Positions 16,922 to 23,056 of a stretch of DNA of 37,523 nt are shown here, piece after piece. The stretch's first letter is position 1; each line of letters begins with the position of its first letter. The notes under the pieces were generated by a model. That model saw nothing but the letters and a program-made list of their open reading frames with translations, was not told the DNA's origin and ran no database searches. Source of the DNA: a virus; the IMG/VR virus record IMGVR_UViG_3300022751_000014, positions 1 to 37,523 of that record, one strand, 5' to 3'. A program made the position numbers and the translations under genes.

Positions 16922-17614
16922 ATGGCAAAGAATGTAACTCAAAATGGTTGGACAGTCATAAATGGATTAGACCTTGATTCTTCTCCTGTTCCTTCAACCA
17001 GCATTATCCCTGTTCCCGGACTTCGTAAAGGTGATGTGGCGAAGGTTCTATTAGAAGTAGGGAGACAATTCAATGCAACTGTCGCCCCACTATATAATCC
17101 TGGTTGCTGGGGATACGCACCTGCTATACCTATTCCAGGAAGCACTATTCTGTCGAATCATGGTTCGGGAACTGCTATAGACTTCAATGCTCCTTCATTC
17201 CCTTGGAAAAAGAGAACGATGACGGATGCTCAGAGACAAGCCTGTCGGCAAATTGTCGAGAACTTGTCACCTGTTGTTGCCTGGGGTGGTGACTGGACAA
17301 CCGTGGACGAAATGCACTTTGAGATACGAGGTAATGCTGACGAAGTAAAACAAGTAGCTAATAAGATTATAGGAGTAACTATGCCAACAGACAAACAAAT
17401 AGACGAAACAATATCAACACTTCACCAGGACGCATATGGGAAATCCCCGTCAGATGCAGTCTTTGATGATTGGCGCAAAGTTCTAAAGAACAACTACGTA
17501 GAAGGAAACATCTCTATCCTCAAGGGTATTGATAATGACCCGAATGCTCTAAAAAATAAATCAGTAAGTGGTGCAGTCTATGAAGAAGTTACCGTGTATA
17601 GAAAGGTAAAGTGA
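16922..17614 (+). CDS. Endolysin, M15-type peptidoglycan peptidase
   Basis: A 230-residue protein with ribosome-binding site AAGGAG. The N-terminal 145 residues are a zinc peptidase of the VanY/M15_4 kind. The ligand motif is SNHGSGTAIDF with His80 and Asp87. The second motif DEMHF near residue 130 holds the catalytic acid and zinc ligand His132, and a WGGDW segment lies between. Such enzymes cut the peptide stems of peptidoglycan (L-Ala-D-Glu or D-Ala links). The last 75 residues form a separate helical domain that may bind the wall. No signal peptide is present, so export depends on a holin, probably the next gene. Confidence 0.88.
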   Translation: MAKNVTQNGWTVINGLDLDSSPVPSTSIIPVPGLRKGDVAKVLLEVGRQFNATVAPLYNPGCWGYAPAIPIPGSTILSNHGSGTAIDFNAPSFPWKKRTMTDAQRQACRQIVENLSPVVAWGGDWTTVDEMHFEIRGNADEVKQVANKIIGVTMPTDKQIDETISTLHQDAYGKSPSDAVFDDWRKVLKNNYVEGNISILKGIDNDPNALKNKSVSGAVYEEVTVYRKVK

Positions 17615-17802
17615 TGACAAAGTTTAACATTCCAGCAAGAGCACGTGCAATAATTTACATCCTAACGGCACTTAGTACTCCTGTAATAGCTTATTTGTTT
17701 GCAAAAGGATATATAGGCGAGTTAGAAGTAACGCTCTTTGGAGGGCTTATTACGGCCGTCACAGCAATGGCAAGTCTTAACACGCCAACGAGTACAAAAT
17801 GA
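17614..17802 (+). CDS. Two-helix holin-like membrane protein
   Basis: A 62-residue protein read from ATG 17614, which overlaps the endolysin stop (TGATG). Two membrane helices are separated by a short turn: AIIYILTALSTPVIAYLFAKG and EVTLFGGLITAVTAMASLN. The pattern ARAIIY..TALSTPV.AYL.AKG.IGELEV..FGGLITAV resembles small membrane proteins placed after endolysins in many actinobacteriophages. Its size, topology and coupling to the endolysin make it the best holin candidate. Confidence 0.75.
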   Translation: MTKFNIPARARAIIYILTALSTPVIAYLFAKGYIGELEVTLFGGLITAVTAMASLNTPTSTK

Positions 17803-17993
17803 GTGAGCTAATCCACTCGCTCTCAAACCATGAGATCATCACAATGGCTGAGCAAGCACAGTCCGGCGGTGAATATGAAGCAGCGAGACACCTCCTCGCT
17901 AACGAGATGGCACGTAGAGGCATTAATCTTGTTGCAGACGCGACAGGGATTTACGACGCGTTAGAAGACCATATAGTACTAGGGTCTGAGTAA
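17799..17993 (+). CDS. Small hypothetical protein
   Basis: A 64-residue acidic, helical protein whose start overlaps the holin stop as ATGA. It is rich in Ala, Glu and Ile, with no cysteines, membrane helix or DNA-binding pattern that I can name. It is translated in one coupled series with the holin and the next gene, at the end of the late operon. Function unknown. Confidence 0.65.
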   Translation: MSELIHSLSNHEIITMAEQAQSGGEYEAARHLLANEMARRGINLVADATGIYDALEDHIVLGSE

Positions 17994-18184
17994 TGGAACT
18001 CGTCAATTACATCGACATGCCTGTGAAGGCGCTAGATGCAAGGGGCAAAGAACTTACATTATCTTTAAACGGTATTAGGCATTGTCCTGAACGTGTAGAA
18101 CAGATAAAACACGAGCTTGGGAATATAGCCTTTGAGTTATTCTTTCGTCACCAGGATGGCGAATATAACCCAGGTAAAGAATAA
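17993..18184 (+). CDS. Small hypothetical protein, last gene of the late operon
   Basis: A 63-residue protein overlapping the previous stop as TAATG. It reads as a small alpha/beta protein (MPVKALDARGKELTLSLNGIRHCPERVEQIKHELGNIAFELFF). No family is recognised. A strong terminator begins at its stop codon, so it ends the long structural and lysis transcription unit. Confidence 0.65.
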   Translation: MELVNYIDMPVKALDARGKELTLSLNGIRHCPERVEQIKHELGNIAFELFFRHQDGEYNPGKE

Positions 18185-18211
18185 AGCTCGGCTAGATACC
18201 GAGCTTCTTTT
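18184..18211 (+). terminator. Rho-independent terminator of the late operon
   Basis: Stem AAGCTCGG / CCGAGCTT (18184-18191 with 18199-18206), loop of 7, then CTTTTATT. It overlaps the last late gene's stop codon. Read on the minus strand it would also end transcription of the small gene at 18256-18429, though without as good a T run. Confidence 0.88.
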
Positions 18212-18255
18212 ATTCCCTGATTCACAAGCAGTAGTGCGCCTAACGCACCCTCTAA

Positions 18256-18429
18256 TTATACTCCCAGAGCCGCTGGTGCGAACACTGACACAAATATAAC
18301 TACTAGCACTGCAAATATAGAGGATACTGCTATACGGCCTACTACGTTCTCCCAGAAGGTACTGAGCGTATAATGCATTACCGTAAATGCGGATGTAATT
18401 GTTAGTAGAACTGCTAAGATAATTGTCAT
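18256..18429 (-). CDS. Small minus-strand protein with two membrane helices
   Basis: A 57-residue open frame on the minus strand with a textbook ribosome-binding site, AAGGAG, five bases before ATG 18429. Residues about 2-18 (IILAVLLTITSAFTV) and 33-50 (IAVSSIFAVLVVIFVSVF) are membrane helices, joined by a short loop with Trp and charged residues. An extended -10 (TGC TATACT) lies 26 bases upstream on the same strand. It is one of few genes facing the other way. Possible roles are holin antagonist, superinfection exclusion or membrane stress; none can be chosen from sequence. Confidence 0.7.
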   Translation of the reverse strand: MTIILAVLLTITSAFTVMHYTLSTFWENVVGRIAVSSIFAVLVVIFVSVFAPAALGV

Positions 18430-18454
18430 AGAGACTCCTTAAGTTTACTACTAC

Positions 18455-18496
18455 AGTATAGCACTACTTGCAATATTCATAGAATTATGGTATTTT
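18455..18496. promoter_or_regulatory. Divergent promoter pair
   Basis: Plus strand: TTGCAA (18468-18473), 17-nt spacer, TATTTT (18491-18496) preceded by TGG. Minus strand: TGC TATACT (complement of 18455-18463) without a good -35. The plus promoter drives the 18530 gene and the minus promoter drives 18429-18256. Because the two overlap, their use is probably mutually limiting. Confidence 0.65.
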
Positions 18497-18505
18497 GTTT
18501 TCATG

Positions 18506-18543
18506 TATATTACCACGTTAAAGGCAGAAATGAAGAAGGCACT
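18506..18543 (+). repeat. 38-bp gene-start repeat, copy 1
   Basis: Identical to 19734-19771. It holds the AAAGG ribosome-binding site, ATG and first four codons (M K K A) of the 18530 gene plus about 24 bases of leader. Confidence 0.95.
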
Positions 18544-19012
18544 ACTAATATCAATTCCACTACTGATGGTGACAGGGGTTATCTCTGTCGTCAGTGTTAA
18601 CCATGCGGTCTCCTCTGTACCTGTGAGTACCCCATATCCTTCCTTAGAGCCTCTTAGACAGAACATCGAGACAGTAGAGCCGGTTATCACTACTAATGAG
18701 ATAGAACCCGTTTATACGCCCCCTGACGCGCCCGTAGAGGTTATCTCGAGCAACGAAGATCTCAAGGTGTCTTACGGATGGAACATCAGCCCTTATAGCA
18801 CGGCAATTGATGCAATGATCCAGAACTACCCTCAGTTTTTCACTGATCAACTTCGCGCAGCGTCATTCGAATACTTAAAGAACTCTTCACCACCAGTTGC
18901 TGACGGGGGTATCACGTATTTCTTCATAGCTATGCGCGCAAAAGGGTACACAGTACAGGCCTGGATCGAACAGGGAAAACGAAGCGGCCAAGATACATCC
19001 ATTTATGAGTAG
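18530..19012 (+). CDS. Secreted or membrane-anchored small protein
   Basis: A 160-residue protein if read from ATG 18530, which has AAAGG five bases upstream. An upstream in-frame ATG at 18503 lies only 6 nt after the -10 and could serve a leaderless mRNA. The N terminus (MKKALLISIPLLMVTGVISVV) is a signal peptide or anchor. A Pro/Glu/Val-rich spacer follows to about residue 85. A compact domain ends the protein (AAIDAMIQNYPQFF-like, AASFEYLKNSSPPVADGGITYFFIAMRAKGYTVQAW). No catalytic motif is recognised. It may act outside the membrane in superinfection control or wall modification. The next gene overlaps by 8 bases. Confidence 0.65.
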   Translation: MKKALLISIPLLMVTGVISVVSVNHAVSSVPVSTPYPSLEPLRQNIETVEPVITTNEIEPVYTPPDAPVEVISSNEDLKVSYGWNISPYSTAIDAMIQNYPQFFTDQLRAASFEYLKNSSPPVADGGITYFFIAMRAKGYTVQAWIEQGKRSGQDTSIYE

Positions 19013-19223
19013 TGATCAGTATATTGCTGGTGTATACATTGTCGGTGTAATTGCCGGAATTATAGGCTGGATCTATGCCATTGTTACTTGGGGCATTCTA
19101 GGGGTTATATTCGGATGGATATTTGGGTTATTGGTTGGGTTCATTTGTGGTATCCTATGGCCTCTTATAGTAGCTCTGGTGGTGTTGTCTGTTGTTTACT
19201 TAGTAGCTCTATCACGTAGTTGA
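19005..19223 (+). CDS. Small multi-helix membrane protein
   Basis: A 72-residue, almost entirely hydrophobic protein with two or three membrane helices (GVIAGIIGWIYAIVTWGILG, FGWIFGLLVGFICGIL, PLIVALVVLSVVYLVAL) and many glycines. It overlaps the preceding gene, so both membrane proteins are made together from the divergent promoter. A second holin, antiholin or superinfection-exclusion protein are all possible. Its last 28 bases overlap a possible minus-strand gene. Confidence 0.65.
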   Translation: MSSDQYIAGVYIVGVIAGIIGWIYAIVTWGILGVIFGWIFGLLVGFICGILWPLIVALVVLSVVYLVALSRS

Positions 19224-19336
19224 ATAGGGCTATGTCGTAAAATATATGTTGTGCGACCACTGTAACAGGGGTGATTGTTTACTTGGAATACATTTGTTAG
19301 TACATACACCACATATAGCGTGTTAAAAGTTGCCAT
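19196..19336 (-). CDS. Possible small minus-strand protein
   Basis: A 46-residue minus-strand frame with a strong ribosome-binding site (AGGGGG, five bases before ATG 19336). The sequence is mixed in composition (MATFNTLYVVYVLTNVF at the start, basic end) with no recognisable domain. It follows another minus-strand frame at 19356-19514 by 19 bases and could share its transcript. The overlap with the plus-strand membrane gene and the short length keep this tentative. Confidence 0.35.
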   Translation of the reverse strand: MATFNTLYVVYVLTNVFQVNNHPCYSGRTTYILRHSPIQLRDRATK

Positions 19337-19355
19337 ACAGACCCCCTTCTCGCAG

Positions 19356-19514
19356 CTAGAGACCAGGAACAAACACGAACCTTCTACTAGTGTTATTTAA
19401 GACCTTTCCTCTTCCCAAGTACTCAGTAATAACAGCCGAACATTTGATGACATCGCATAGACCAGGTTGACGTTTAGGGGTCAATAAATCAGAGCCTGGG
19501 TTTAACGTCACCAT
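19356..19514 (-). CDS. Possible small minus-strand protein with paired cysteines
   Basis: A 52-residue minus-strand frame from ATG 19514. Its composition is protein-like (GLCDVIKCSAVITEYLGRG, NNTSRRFVFVPGL) and it has a CxxxxC pair, but there is no clear Shine-Dalgarno sequence. A 14-codon GTG frame with a protein-like start (VKVIIEFDGDV) overlaps the beginning in another frame. This may mean a leader peptide or a frameshifted gene. The region 19224-19593 holds nothing convincing on the plus strand. Confidence 0.4.
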   Translation of the reverse strand: MVTLNPGSDLLTPKRQPGLCDVIKCSAVITEYLGRGKVLNNTSRRFVFVPGL

Positions 19515-19593
19515 CAAATTCAATTATTACTTTCACTTCGTTTTTCGTCCTATAAGGGAGGGGCTACGGCAATAACAGGGGTTGTAAAAGTAT

Positions 19594-19621
19594 TTGCAAT
19601 TTGGTGTCTATCTGATAGAAT
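19594..19621 (+). promoter_or_regulatory. Promoter of a short plus-strand RNA
   Basis: TTGCAA, 16-nt spacer, TAGAAT (19616-19621) preceded by TGA (extended -10). A terminator begins only 25 nt after the -10. TTGCAA is self-complementary and might serve a divergent minus-strand promoter too, but no good minus -10 is seen at the right distance. Confidence 0.6.
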
Positions 19622-19626
19622 AAAAG

Positions 19627-19672
19627 AAGACAAAAACATAGCCTTCCCCGCACGCAAATGCGGGGTTCTTTA
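19627..19672 (+). ncRNA. Candidate short terminated RNA (about 45 nt)
   Basis: A promoter ending at 19621 is followed directly by the terminator stem CCCCGCA / TGCGGGG (19646-19652 with 19659-19665, loop CGCAAA) and TTCTTTAT. No open frame fits between. The 5' arm AGACAAAAACA..GCCTT is repeated with two changes at 19707-19724. This may be a small regulatory or decoy RNA, or simply an attenuated leader. Confidence 0.5.
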
Positions 19673-19733
19673 TATCCCAAATTACCCCCTAAAACTGCTT
19701 GTGTTAGACAAAAACACTGCCTTAGGTTATGTT

Positions 19734-19771
19734 TATATTACCACGTTAAAGGCAGAAATGAAGAAGGCACT
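19734..19771 (+). repeat. 38-bp gene-start repeat, copy 2
   Basis: Perfect copy of 18506-18543, including the AAAGG site and ATG. Its own promoter candidate is TAGACA-17-TATGTT at 19705-19733. Confidence 0.95.
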
Positions 19772-19886
19772 TTTTCTAATTCTACAATCTCTTGTGGTGA
19801 GAGTTGTATATTCTACAATATTTGCAGCCCATATTAAAAGGTTGTATTATTGTATTTTACGAATATATAAAATACCCGCCAATTAA
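19758..19886 (+). CDS. Short protein from the duplicated gene start, possibly a remnant
   Basis: The second copy of the gene start runs into a different sequence and encodes 42 residues: MKKALFLILQSLVVRVVYSTIFAA then a basic, Tyr-rich end. The first half is hydrophobic like a signal anchor. After the shared 38 bp there is no similarity to the 18530 gene. It could be a decayed duplicate, a small membrane peptide, or a leader whose translation start is conserved for regulation. Confidence 0.4.
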   Translation: MKKALFLILQSLVVRVVYSTIFAAHIKRLYYCILRIYKIPAN

Positions 19887-19958
19887 GACGGGTTCATTTA
19901 CGGTCAACCTAGAATTTTCATAGGTCAACGACAGGTGCAAAAACTGGCTAACAGTTTC
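19866..19958 (-). ncRNA. Candidate minus-strand small RNA 1 (about 90 nt)
   Basis: A minus-strand extended -10, TGG TATAAT (complement of 19965-19973), is followed by AAACTG-TTAGC-CAGTTT, a six-bp hairpin. The 3' end is a terminator-like hairpin ACCCGTC / GGCGGGT with tail ATTTTATATATT (complement of 19874-19893). One pair of that stem is a G-U wobble only in minus-strand RNA and a mismatch on the plus strand. GTTGACC occurs twice 22 bases apart inside. No plausible open frame was found. Confidence 0.5.
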
Positions 19959-19977
19959 GTCCGTATTATACCACTAA

Positions 19978-20120
19978 GTGAAAAGACCCCCTAGACAGAA
20001 TAGTGCTCCAATAGGGGTCTTACTAAGATTGCAGCAAACAATGAGAGAAGTTCGCTGCTATGATATACCAAAGGTACGTGCCAGACCGTGATCCAGTTCA
20101 ATACCGGTAATCTGGTAATG
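19978..20120 (-). ncRNA. Candidate minus-strand small RNA 2 (about 140 nt)
   Basis: It has the best promoter of the cluster: TTGCCA (complement of 20149-20154), 17-nt spacer, TATATT (complement of 20126-20131) with TGA before it. Predicted hairpins are a CCAGA / TCTGG stem reinforced by CCG / CGG, then GCAGCGAAC / GTTTGCTGC (9 bp with one G-U that pairs only on this strand). The 3' end is a terminator AAGACCCC / GGGGTCTT followed by TTTC, with a long 23-nt loop. No open frame with a start signal was found. It resembles an independently transcribed structured RNA. Confidence 0.6.
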
Positions 20121-20157
20121 CTTAGAATATATCACGTTATATAGGTTATGGCAACAT

Positions 20158-20215
20158 AAAACAAAGTCCGTACTGGACGGACTAAGGGCTGCGTCCACAA
20201 CATGGTAGTACAGTG
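20158..20215 (-). ncRNA. Candidate minus-strand small RNA 3 (about 50 nt)
   Basis: A compact terminator AGTCCGT-CCAGT-ACGGACT followed by TTGTTTTA (complement of 20165-20183) ends a short minus-strand stretch. The best start is an extended -10 TGC TATGCT or TGC TATAGG near 20215-20230 without a good -35, so it may instead be the 3' end of read-through from RNA 4. Confidence 0.4.
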
Positions 20216-20227
20216 CCTATAGCATAG

Positions 20228-20318
20228 CACAAAAGAAAACGCCCCCGTGGAAGAATTGATACAACAAGTGTAAGATTCAGGGGCGTTTGGCTATATCTTA
20301 CCACCTATAAGGTAATAA
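20228..20318 (-). ncRNA. Candidate minus-strand small RNA 4 (about 90 nt)
   Basis: Promoter candidate on the minus strand: TAGCAA (complement of 20348-20353), 17 nt, TATAAG (complement of 20325-20330). The first hairpin is CTTATTACC / GGTGGTAAG with a 5-nt loop; its two wobble pairs form only in minus-strand RNA. The 3' hairpin is AAACGCCCC / GGGGCGTTT with an unusually long 34-nt loop, followed by TCTTTT. No open frame of note was found. Confidence 0.5.
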
Positions 20319-20368
20319 GGCAAGCTTATACAACACACAAGGAATACTTGCTAGTTCTCTAAAACGTA

Positions 20369-20397
20369 TTGCAAAACCACTACCACTGTGCTATTAT
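20369..20397 (+). promoter_or_regulatory. Early promoter E1
   Basis: TTGCAA, 17-nt spacer, TATTAT with TGC before it. The spacer contains ACCACTACCAC and the leader GGAAGGATTGAATAC ends at the ATG. Both the spacer and the leader are shared with promoters at 24003 and 25859, so they are probably a common regulatory signature. Confidence 0.85.
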
Positions 20398-20430
20398 AGA
20401 GGTAAATCAATTTTAGGAAGGATTGAATAC

Positions 20431-21033
20431 ATGAGCGAAACAGTTAAAGTGCCGCAGCAAAAAGTTATGCAGGCAATTCAAAACGTACAGCAACAAGCTG
20501 AATATATTAAGCGTGAATCAGACGGACAAGTAGGACAAGGCAAGTTTAAGTATGCCAACCTCACAAGCACATGGGAAGCCGTTAAACAGCTATTAAAGGA
20601 AAACAACCTAGTCGTCTACCAAACCCCTACAAACGGCTCTAGTGGTCTTCAAGGCAATATGTTTAAGACAACCATCTTTCATATTGAAAGCGGTGAGTCC
20701 GTCACGGAAGAAATGCCAATGGTACTCACACGGCAAGACCCACAGGCGCTGGGAGCCGCAATCACATTTTATCGACGTTACATGCTTACCTCGATGCTAG
20801 GACTCATCCCAGACGATGACAACGACGCTAGAGAGCAACGACTTGCCACAGCACAACAGAAACTACAGATTGTTGGCGCGGTTAAACTCACTTTTGACAA
20901 TAAGGGCGAAGAATGGCGACCGGAACAAATCAACAAGACCATTGAAGATATTATCGGTAAGCACCCGAGTCAGATTCGCGAAGAAGAAGCTGACAATGTT
21001 GTCAACTTGATTAGGGCTTATAAGGCAGAGTAA
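20431..21033 (+). CDS. erf: ERF-family single-strand annealing protein
   Basis: A 200-residue protein with GGAAGG upstream. The core is typical of the ERF recombinase superfamily: KYANLTSTWEAVKQLLKENNLVVYQ, FHIESGESVTEE, then the diagnostic DPQALGAAITFYRRYMLTSMLGLIPDDDNDA near residues 105-137. ERF proteins anneal complementary single strands and support phage recombination, genome circularisation and repair. The last 60 residues are more variable, as usual. It is the first gene of the early operon. No exonuclease partner is recognised nearby. Confidence 0.92.
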   Translation: MSETVKVPQQKVMQAIQNVQQQAEYIKRESDGQVGQGKFKYANLTSTWEAVKQLLKENNLVVYQTPTNGSSGLQGNMFKTTIFHIESGESVTEEMPMVLTRQDPQALGAAITFYRRYMLTSMLGLIPDDDNDAREQRLATAQQKLQIVGAVKLTFDNKGEEWRPEQINKTIEDIIGKHPSQIREEEADNVVNLIRAYKAE

Positions 21034-21064
21034 TGTCTACCTATACAAAGAATTGGAGGGAGAT

Positions 21065-21367
21065 GTGAGTAAGTTAGACGATATAATTGACTACATATAT
21101 TTTAAGTCGCAAATCGCTGATGACGGATATAATATGCAACTGGCTAAGTCACTCAAAGAAGCAAAGCCACAGATTAAAAGTCTTATGAAAGCCGTGCTTG
21201 GCCCCAAAGATGTATATGTTGATATTGACTACCCGCTGAAAGACGAAGAGGGTGAGTTACTGTGGACGAAGAGTAAAATCAAAGACAGCAGAAAGCAAAG
21301 AATGGCGCGCGTAGTGACACGTAATGAGCTGAGAAATGAAACTAGTGGAATCATTGACCAGTTATAG
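21065..21367 (+). CDS. Hypothetical early protein
   Basis: A 100-residue protein read from GTG 21065, chosen because TTGGAGGG lies just before it; an upstream TTG at 21053 would overlap this site. It is charged and mostly helical (DDIIDYIYFKSQIADDGYNMQLAKSLKEAKPQIKSLMK), with a basic C-terminal third. No family is recognised. Position right after the ERF gene suggests a recombination or replication accessory role, but that is inference. Confidence 0.65.
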   Translation: MSKLDDIIDYIYFKSQIADDGYNMQLAKSLKEAKPQIKSLMKAVLGPKDVYVDIDYPLKDEEGELLWTKSKIKDSRKQRMARVVTRNELRNETSGIIDQL

Positions 21368-21414
21368 CACCCCCACAGGAAACATAAGACAGTAACTAAA
21401 CGAAAGGAGGATGT

Positions 21415-21612
21415 ATGAGCGAACTACAAATAAGTTACAAAGATAGTCAGAGTTACGACGAACAAGTGAGTATTGATATACGTTTTAAGGCATACCCAGA
21501 CGAGGCAGACCGCAAGGCGATTATGGATGCAGTTGAAGTTATAAAGAATGTTTCGGAGAAGTGGATGAGACGAAGTGTCGCCCCAATAGCGGTGAAATCT
21601 CCAGGCAAATAA
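21415..21612 (+). CDS. Small hypothetical early protein
   Basis: A 65-residue protein with a strong ribosome-binding site (AAAGGAGG). It has an alternating beta segment (EQVSIDIRFKAYPDEADRK) and a helix (AIMDAVEVIKNVSEKWMRR), which would fit a small alpha/beta fold. No cysteines or membrane parts. Function unknown. Confidence 0.65.
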   Translation: MSELQISYKDSQSYDEQVSIDIRFKAYPDEADRKAIMDAVEVIKNVSEKWMRRSVAPIAVKSPGK

Positions 21613-21635
21613 CTAACGGATTGGAGGATAAGTAA

Positions 21636-21710
21636 ATGAGTAACGGGCAAGAAAATAACAACTTTGGACAGCCAAACCTAGTTAAACAGCTAATAGAAGC
21701 TCAGCTATGA
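21636..21710 (+). CDS. Very small early protein
   Basis: A 24-residue frame with ribosome-binding site GGAGGA and a stop that overlaps the next start as ATGA. It is polar, with Asn and Gln repeats then a short helix (LVKQLIEAQL). The good start signal and the coupled arrangement make it likely to be translated. It may serve mainly to couple translation of the next gene. Confidence 0.5.
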   Translation: MSNGQENNNFGQPNLVKQLIEAQL

Positions 21711-21958
21711 AAACTACAATTCTTATTAAAGAGGGACGCACGCAACTAGTCCTACACCCAGATAGCGAGCATGATAAATCAGTGCTAGATACACTTGAGA
21801 AGCTTCCAAACACGCATAGGACTAATTTATACGACAGACAGGGTGGCTATACAGCCTTCTCAGAGTATGGAACGTCTTATGGTTCACACAGTCAGAATAA
21901 AGACTTAATGATTGTATTTGATGACTCTGTATTAACTAACACAACAGAAGAGGGATAG
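21707..21958 (+). CDS. Hypothetical early protein
   Basis: An 83-residue protein coupled to the small frame before it. It starts with beta strands (TTILIKEGRTQLVLHP) and a helix (HDKSVLDTLEKLP), then a Gly/Tyr/Ser-rich stretch and an acidic end. No family is recognised; nothing suggests membrane or metal binding. Confidence 0.62.
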   Translation: MKTTILIKEGRTQLVLHPDSEHDKSVLDTLEKLPNTHRTNLYDRQGGYTAFSEYGTSYGSHSQNKDLMIVFDDSVLTNTTEEG

Positions 21959-21959
21959 T

Positions 21960-22226
21960 ATGAACCAGATTCCATTTATGAAAGAAGACGGCGAAGTTCC
22001 TTTATGGGCTACAGAACGTAAACAACTTCCTAGCAAACAATGGGTTATAACAGTTTGGCTGAATGATGAGAGAGAAGACTTGTCAAACGCCGTTCACAAA
22101 GAGATTGCACGTGTTGTCAAACGAATGACAAGTAAAACAATACTAGATAAAAGTGGTAGAGAAGTTTGGATAGACGATACTAAAACTGTGGATTTTAACT
22201 GGTCTGACCCCCTACAGAGTAAGTAA
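21960..22226 (+). CDS. Hypothetical early protein
   Basis: An 88-residue protein starting one base after the previous stop. It contains two Trp-rich beta segments (QWVITVWLNDER, REVWIDDTKTVDFNW) around a helix (NAVHKEIARVVKRM). I do not recognise a family. The compact mixed fold and early position would fit a host-takeover or replication accessory protein. Confidence 0.6.
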   Translation: MNQIPFMKEDGEVPLWATERKQLPSKQWVITVWLNDEREDLSNAVHKEIARVVKRMTSKTILDKSGREVWIDDTKTVDFNWSDPLQSK

Positions 22227-22247
22227 TAAAAGAATAAGGAGCTAATA

Positions 22248-22562
22248 ATGAATACAGAAACAAAGAGAGTAGGGCGACCAAAGCTCACCGAAAGAGACCG
22301 TTTATGGAATGAGATTAGAGGTTGTCTACTAAGGAGCGCAATGAATAACATGACTATTCCACAGGCAAAGGTATTTGCGGCGAGTGTCGTCTACCCGTTG
22401 GGTCTACACTTCAGAAACCTTGTAGATATGGAGATAATCGAAGAGCTTGAATCGTTTATTGGTCACGCAAACGAGATACCAGAGTCAGTGCTTAAAACTA
22501 GAGTCGCCGAACTAAAGAGTCTTGCACAGGAGCGCAACACTAACAGATTAATCACTAAGTAG
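22248..22562 (+). CDS. Hypothetical early helical protein with an AT-hook-like start
   Basis: A 104-residue protein with AAGGAG upstream. The N terminus RVGRPKLTERDR has a GRPK core like minor-groove-binding hooks, followed by a helical body (LWNEIRGCLLRSAMNN, DMEIIEELESFIG, RVAELKSLAQER). This may be a small DNA-associated protein. GRPK alone is weak evidence, and no full helix-turn-helix is clear. Confidence 0.6.
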   Translation: MNTETKRVGRPKLTERDRLWNEIRGCLLRSAMNNMTIPQAKVFAASVVYPLGLHFRNLVDMEIIEELESFIGHANEIPESVLKTRVAELKSLAQERNTNRLITK

Positions 22563-22577
22563 TATAAGGAGAGAACA

Positions 22578-22772
22578 ATGCACCCCCAAGAAGATTTATC
22601 AGATATTGAAAAAGACCTGGAACAAGCAATGGTTAGTTTTATGCAGTACGACTACAAGAGTACGACAAACACTTCTGCTAAGATTGCAGCCAGAGACTTC
22701 ACTAGACGTTTTGAAAGATGGGCTAGAGAATATGCCTATATTGAAGCACGAAGATTAACAGGTAAACTTTAA
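22578..22772 (+). CDS. Small hypothetical early protein
   Basis: A 64-residue helical protein with AAGGAGAG upstream. It is acidic at the start (EDLSDIEKDLEQAM) and basic at the end (RRFERWAREYAYIEARRL). No family is recognised. The charge split suggests a small adaptor or oligomer, but no specific role can be given. Confidence 0.6.
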   Translation: MHPQEDLSDIEKDLEQAMVSFMQYDYKSTTNTSAKIAARDFTRRFERWAREYAYIEARRLTGKL

Positions 22773-22795
22773 CCCAACAGGAAGATATATAAGAG

Positions 22796-23056
22796 ATGAG
22801 AACCGCAGTAGTATATCGAACAGAAGCACAGTCACTTAAAGATGACTTTGAGAAAGTGAATTATAATGACGCCAAAGACCCTCAGTTTGAGATGTGCGTG
22901 TTCTCTGACGGACGAGTAGCGCAAAGGTGGCTAGTAGGTGCTGGCAGTTGTGTTTGGTGGGATGACATAAAAAACCTATACGACGTACATGTTTACGCAC
23001 ACCCAGATTACGGTACGAGAGTTGAATGGTCTGACGGGGAAATCGAGCAGTTATGA
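22796..23056 (+). CDS. Hypothetical early protein
   Basis: An 86-residue mixed protein with AAGAGATG near the start. The centre (FEMCVFSDGRVAQRWLVGAGSCVWWDD) is beta-rich and tryptophan-rich and looks like a small compact fold. Similar small DGRV...W proteins occur in actinophages, but I cannot name a family. It overlaps the next gene by four bases. Confidence 0.6.
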   Translation: MRTAVVYRTEAQSLKDDFEKVNYNDAKDPQFEMCVFSDGRVAQRWLVGAGSCVWWDDIKNLYDVHVYAHPDYGTRVEWSDGEIEQL

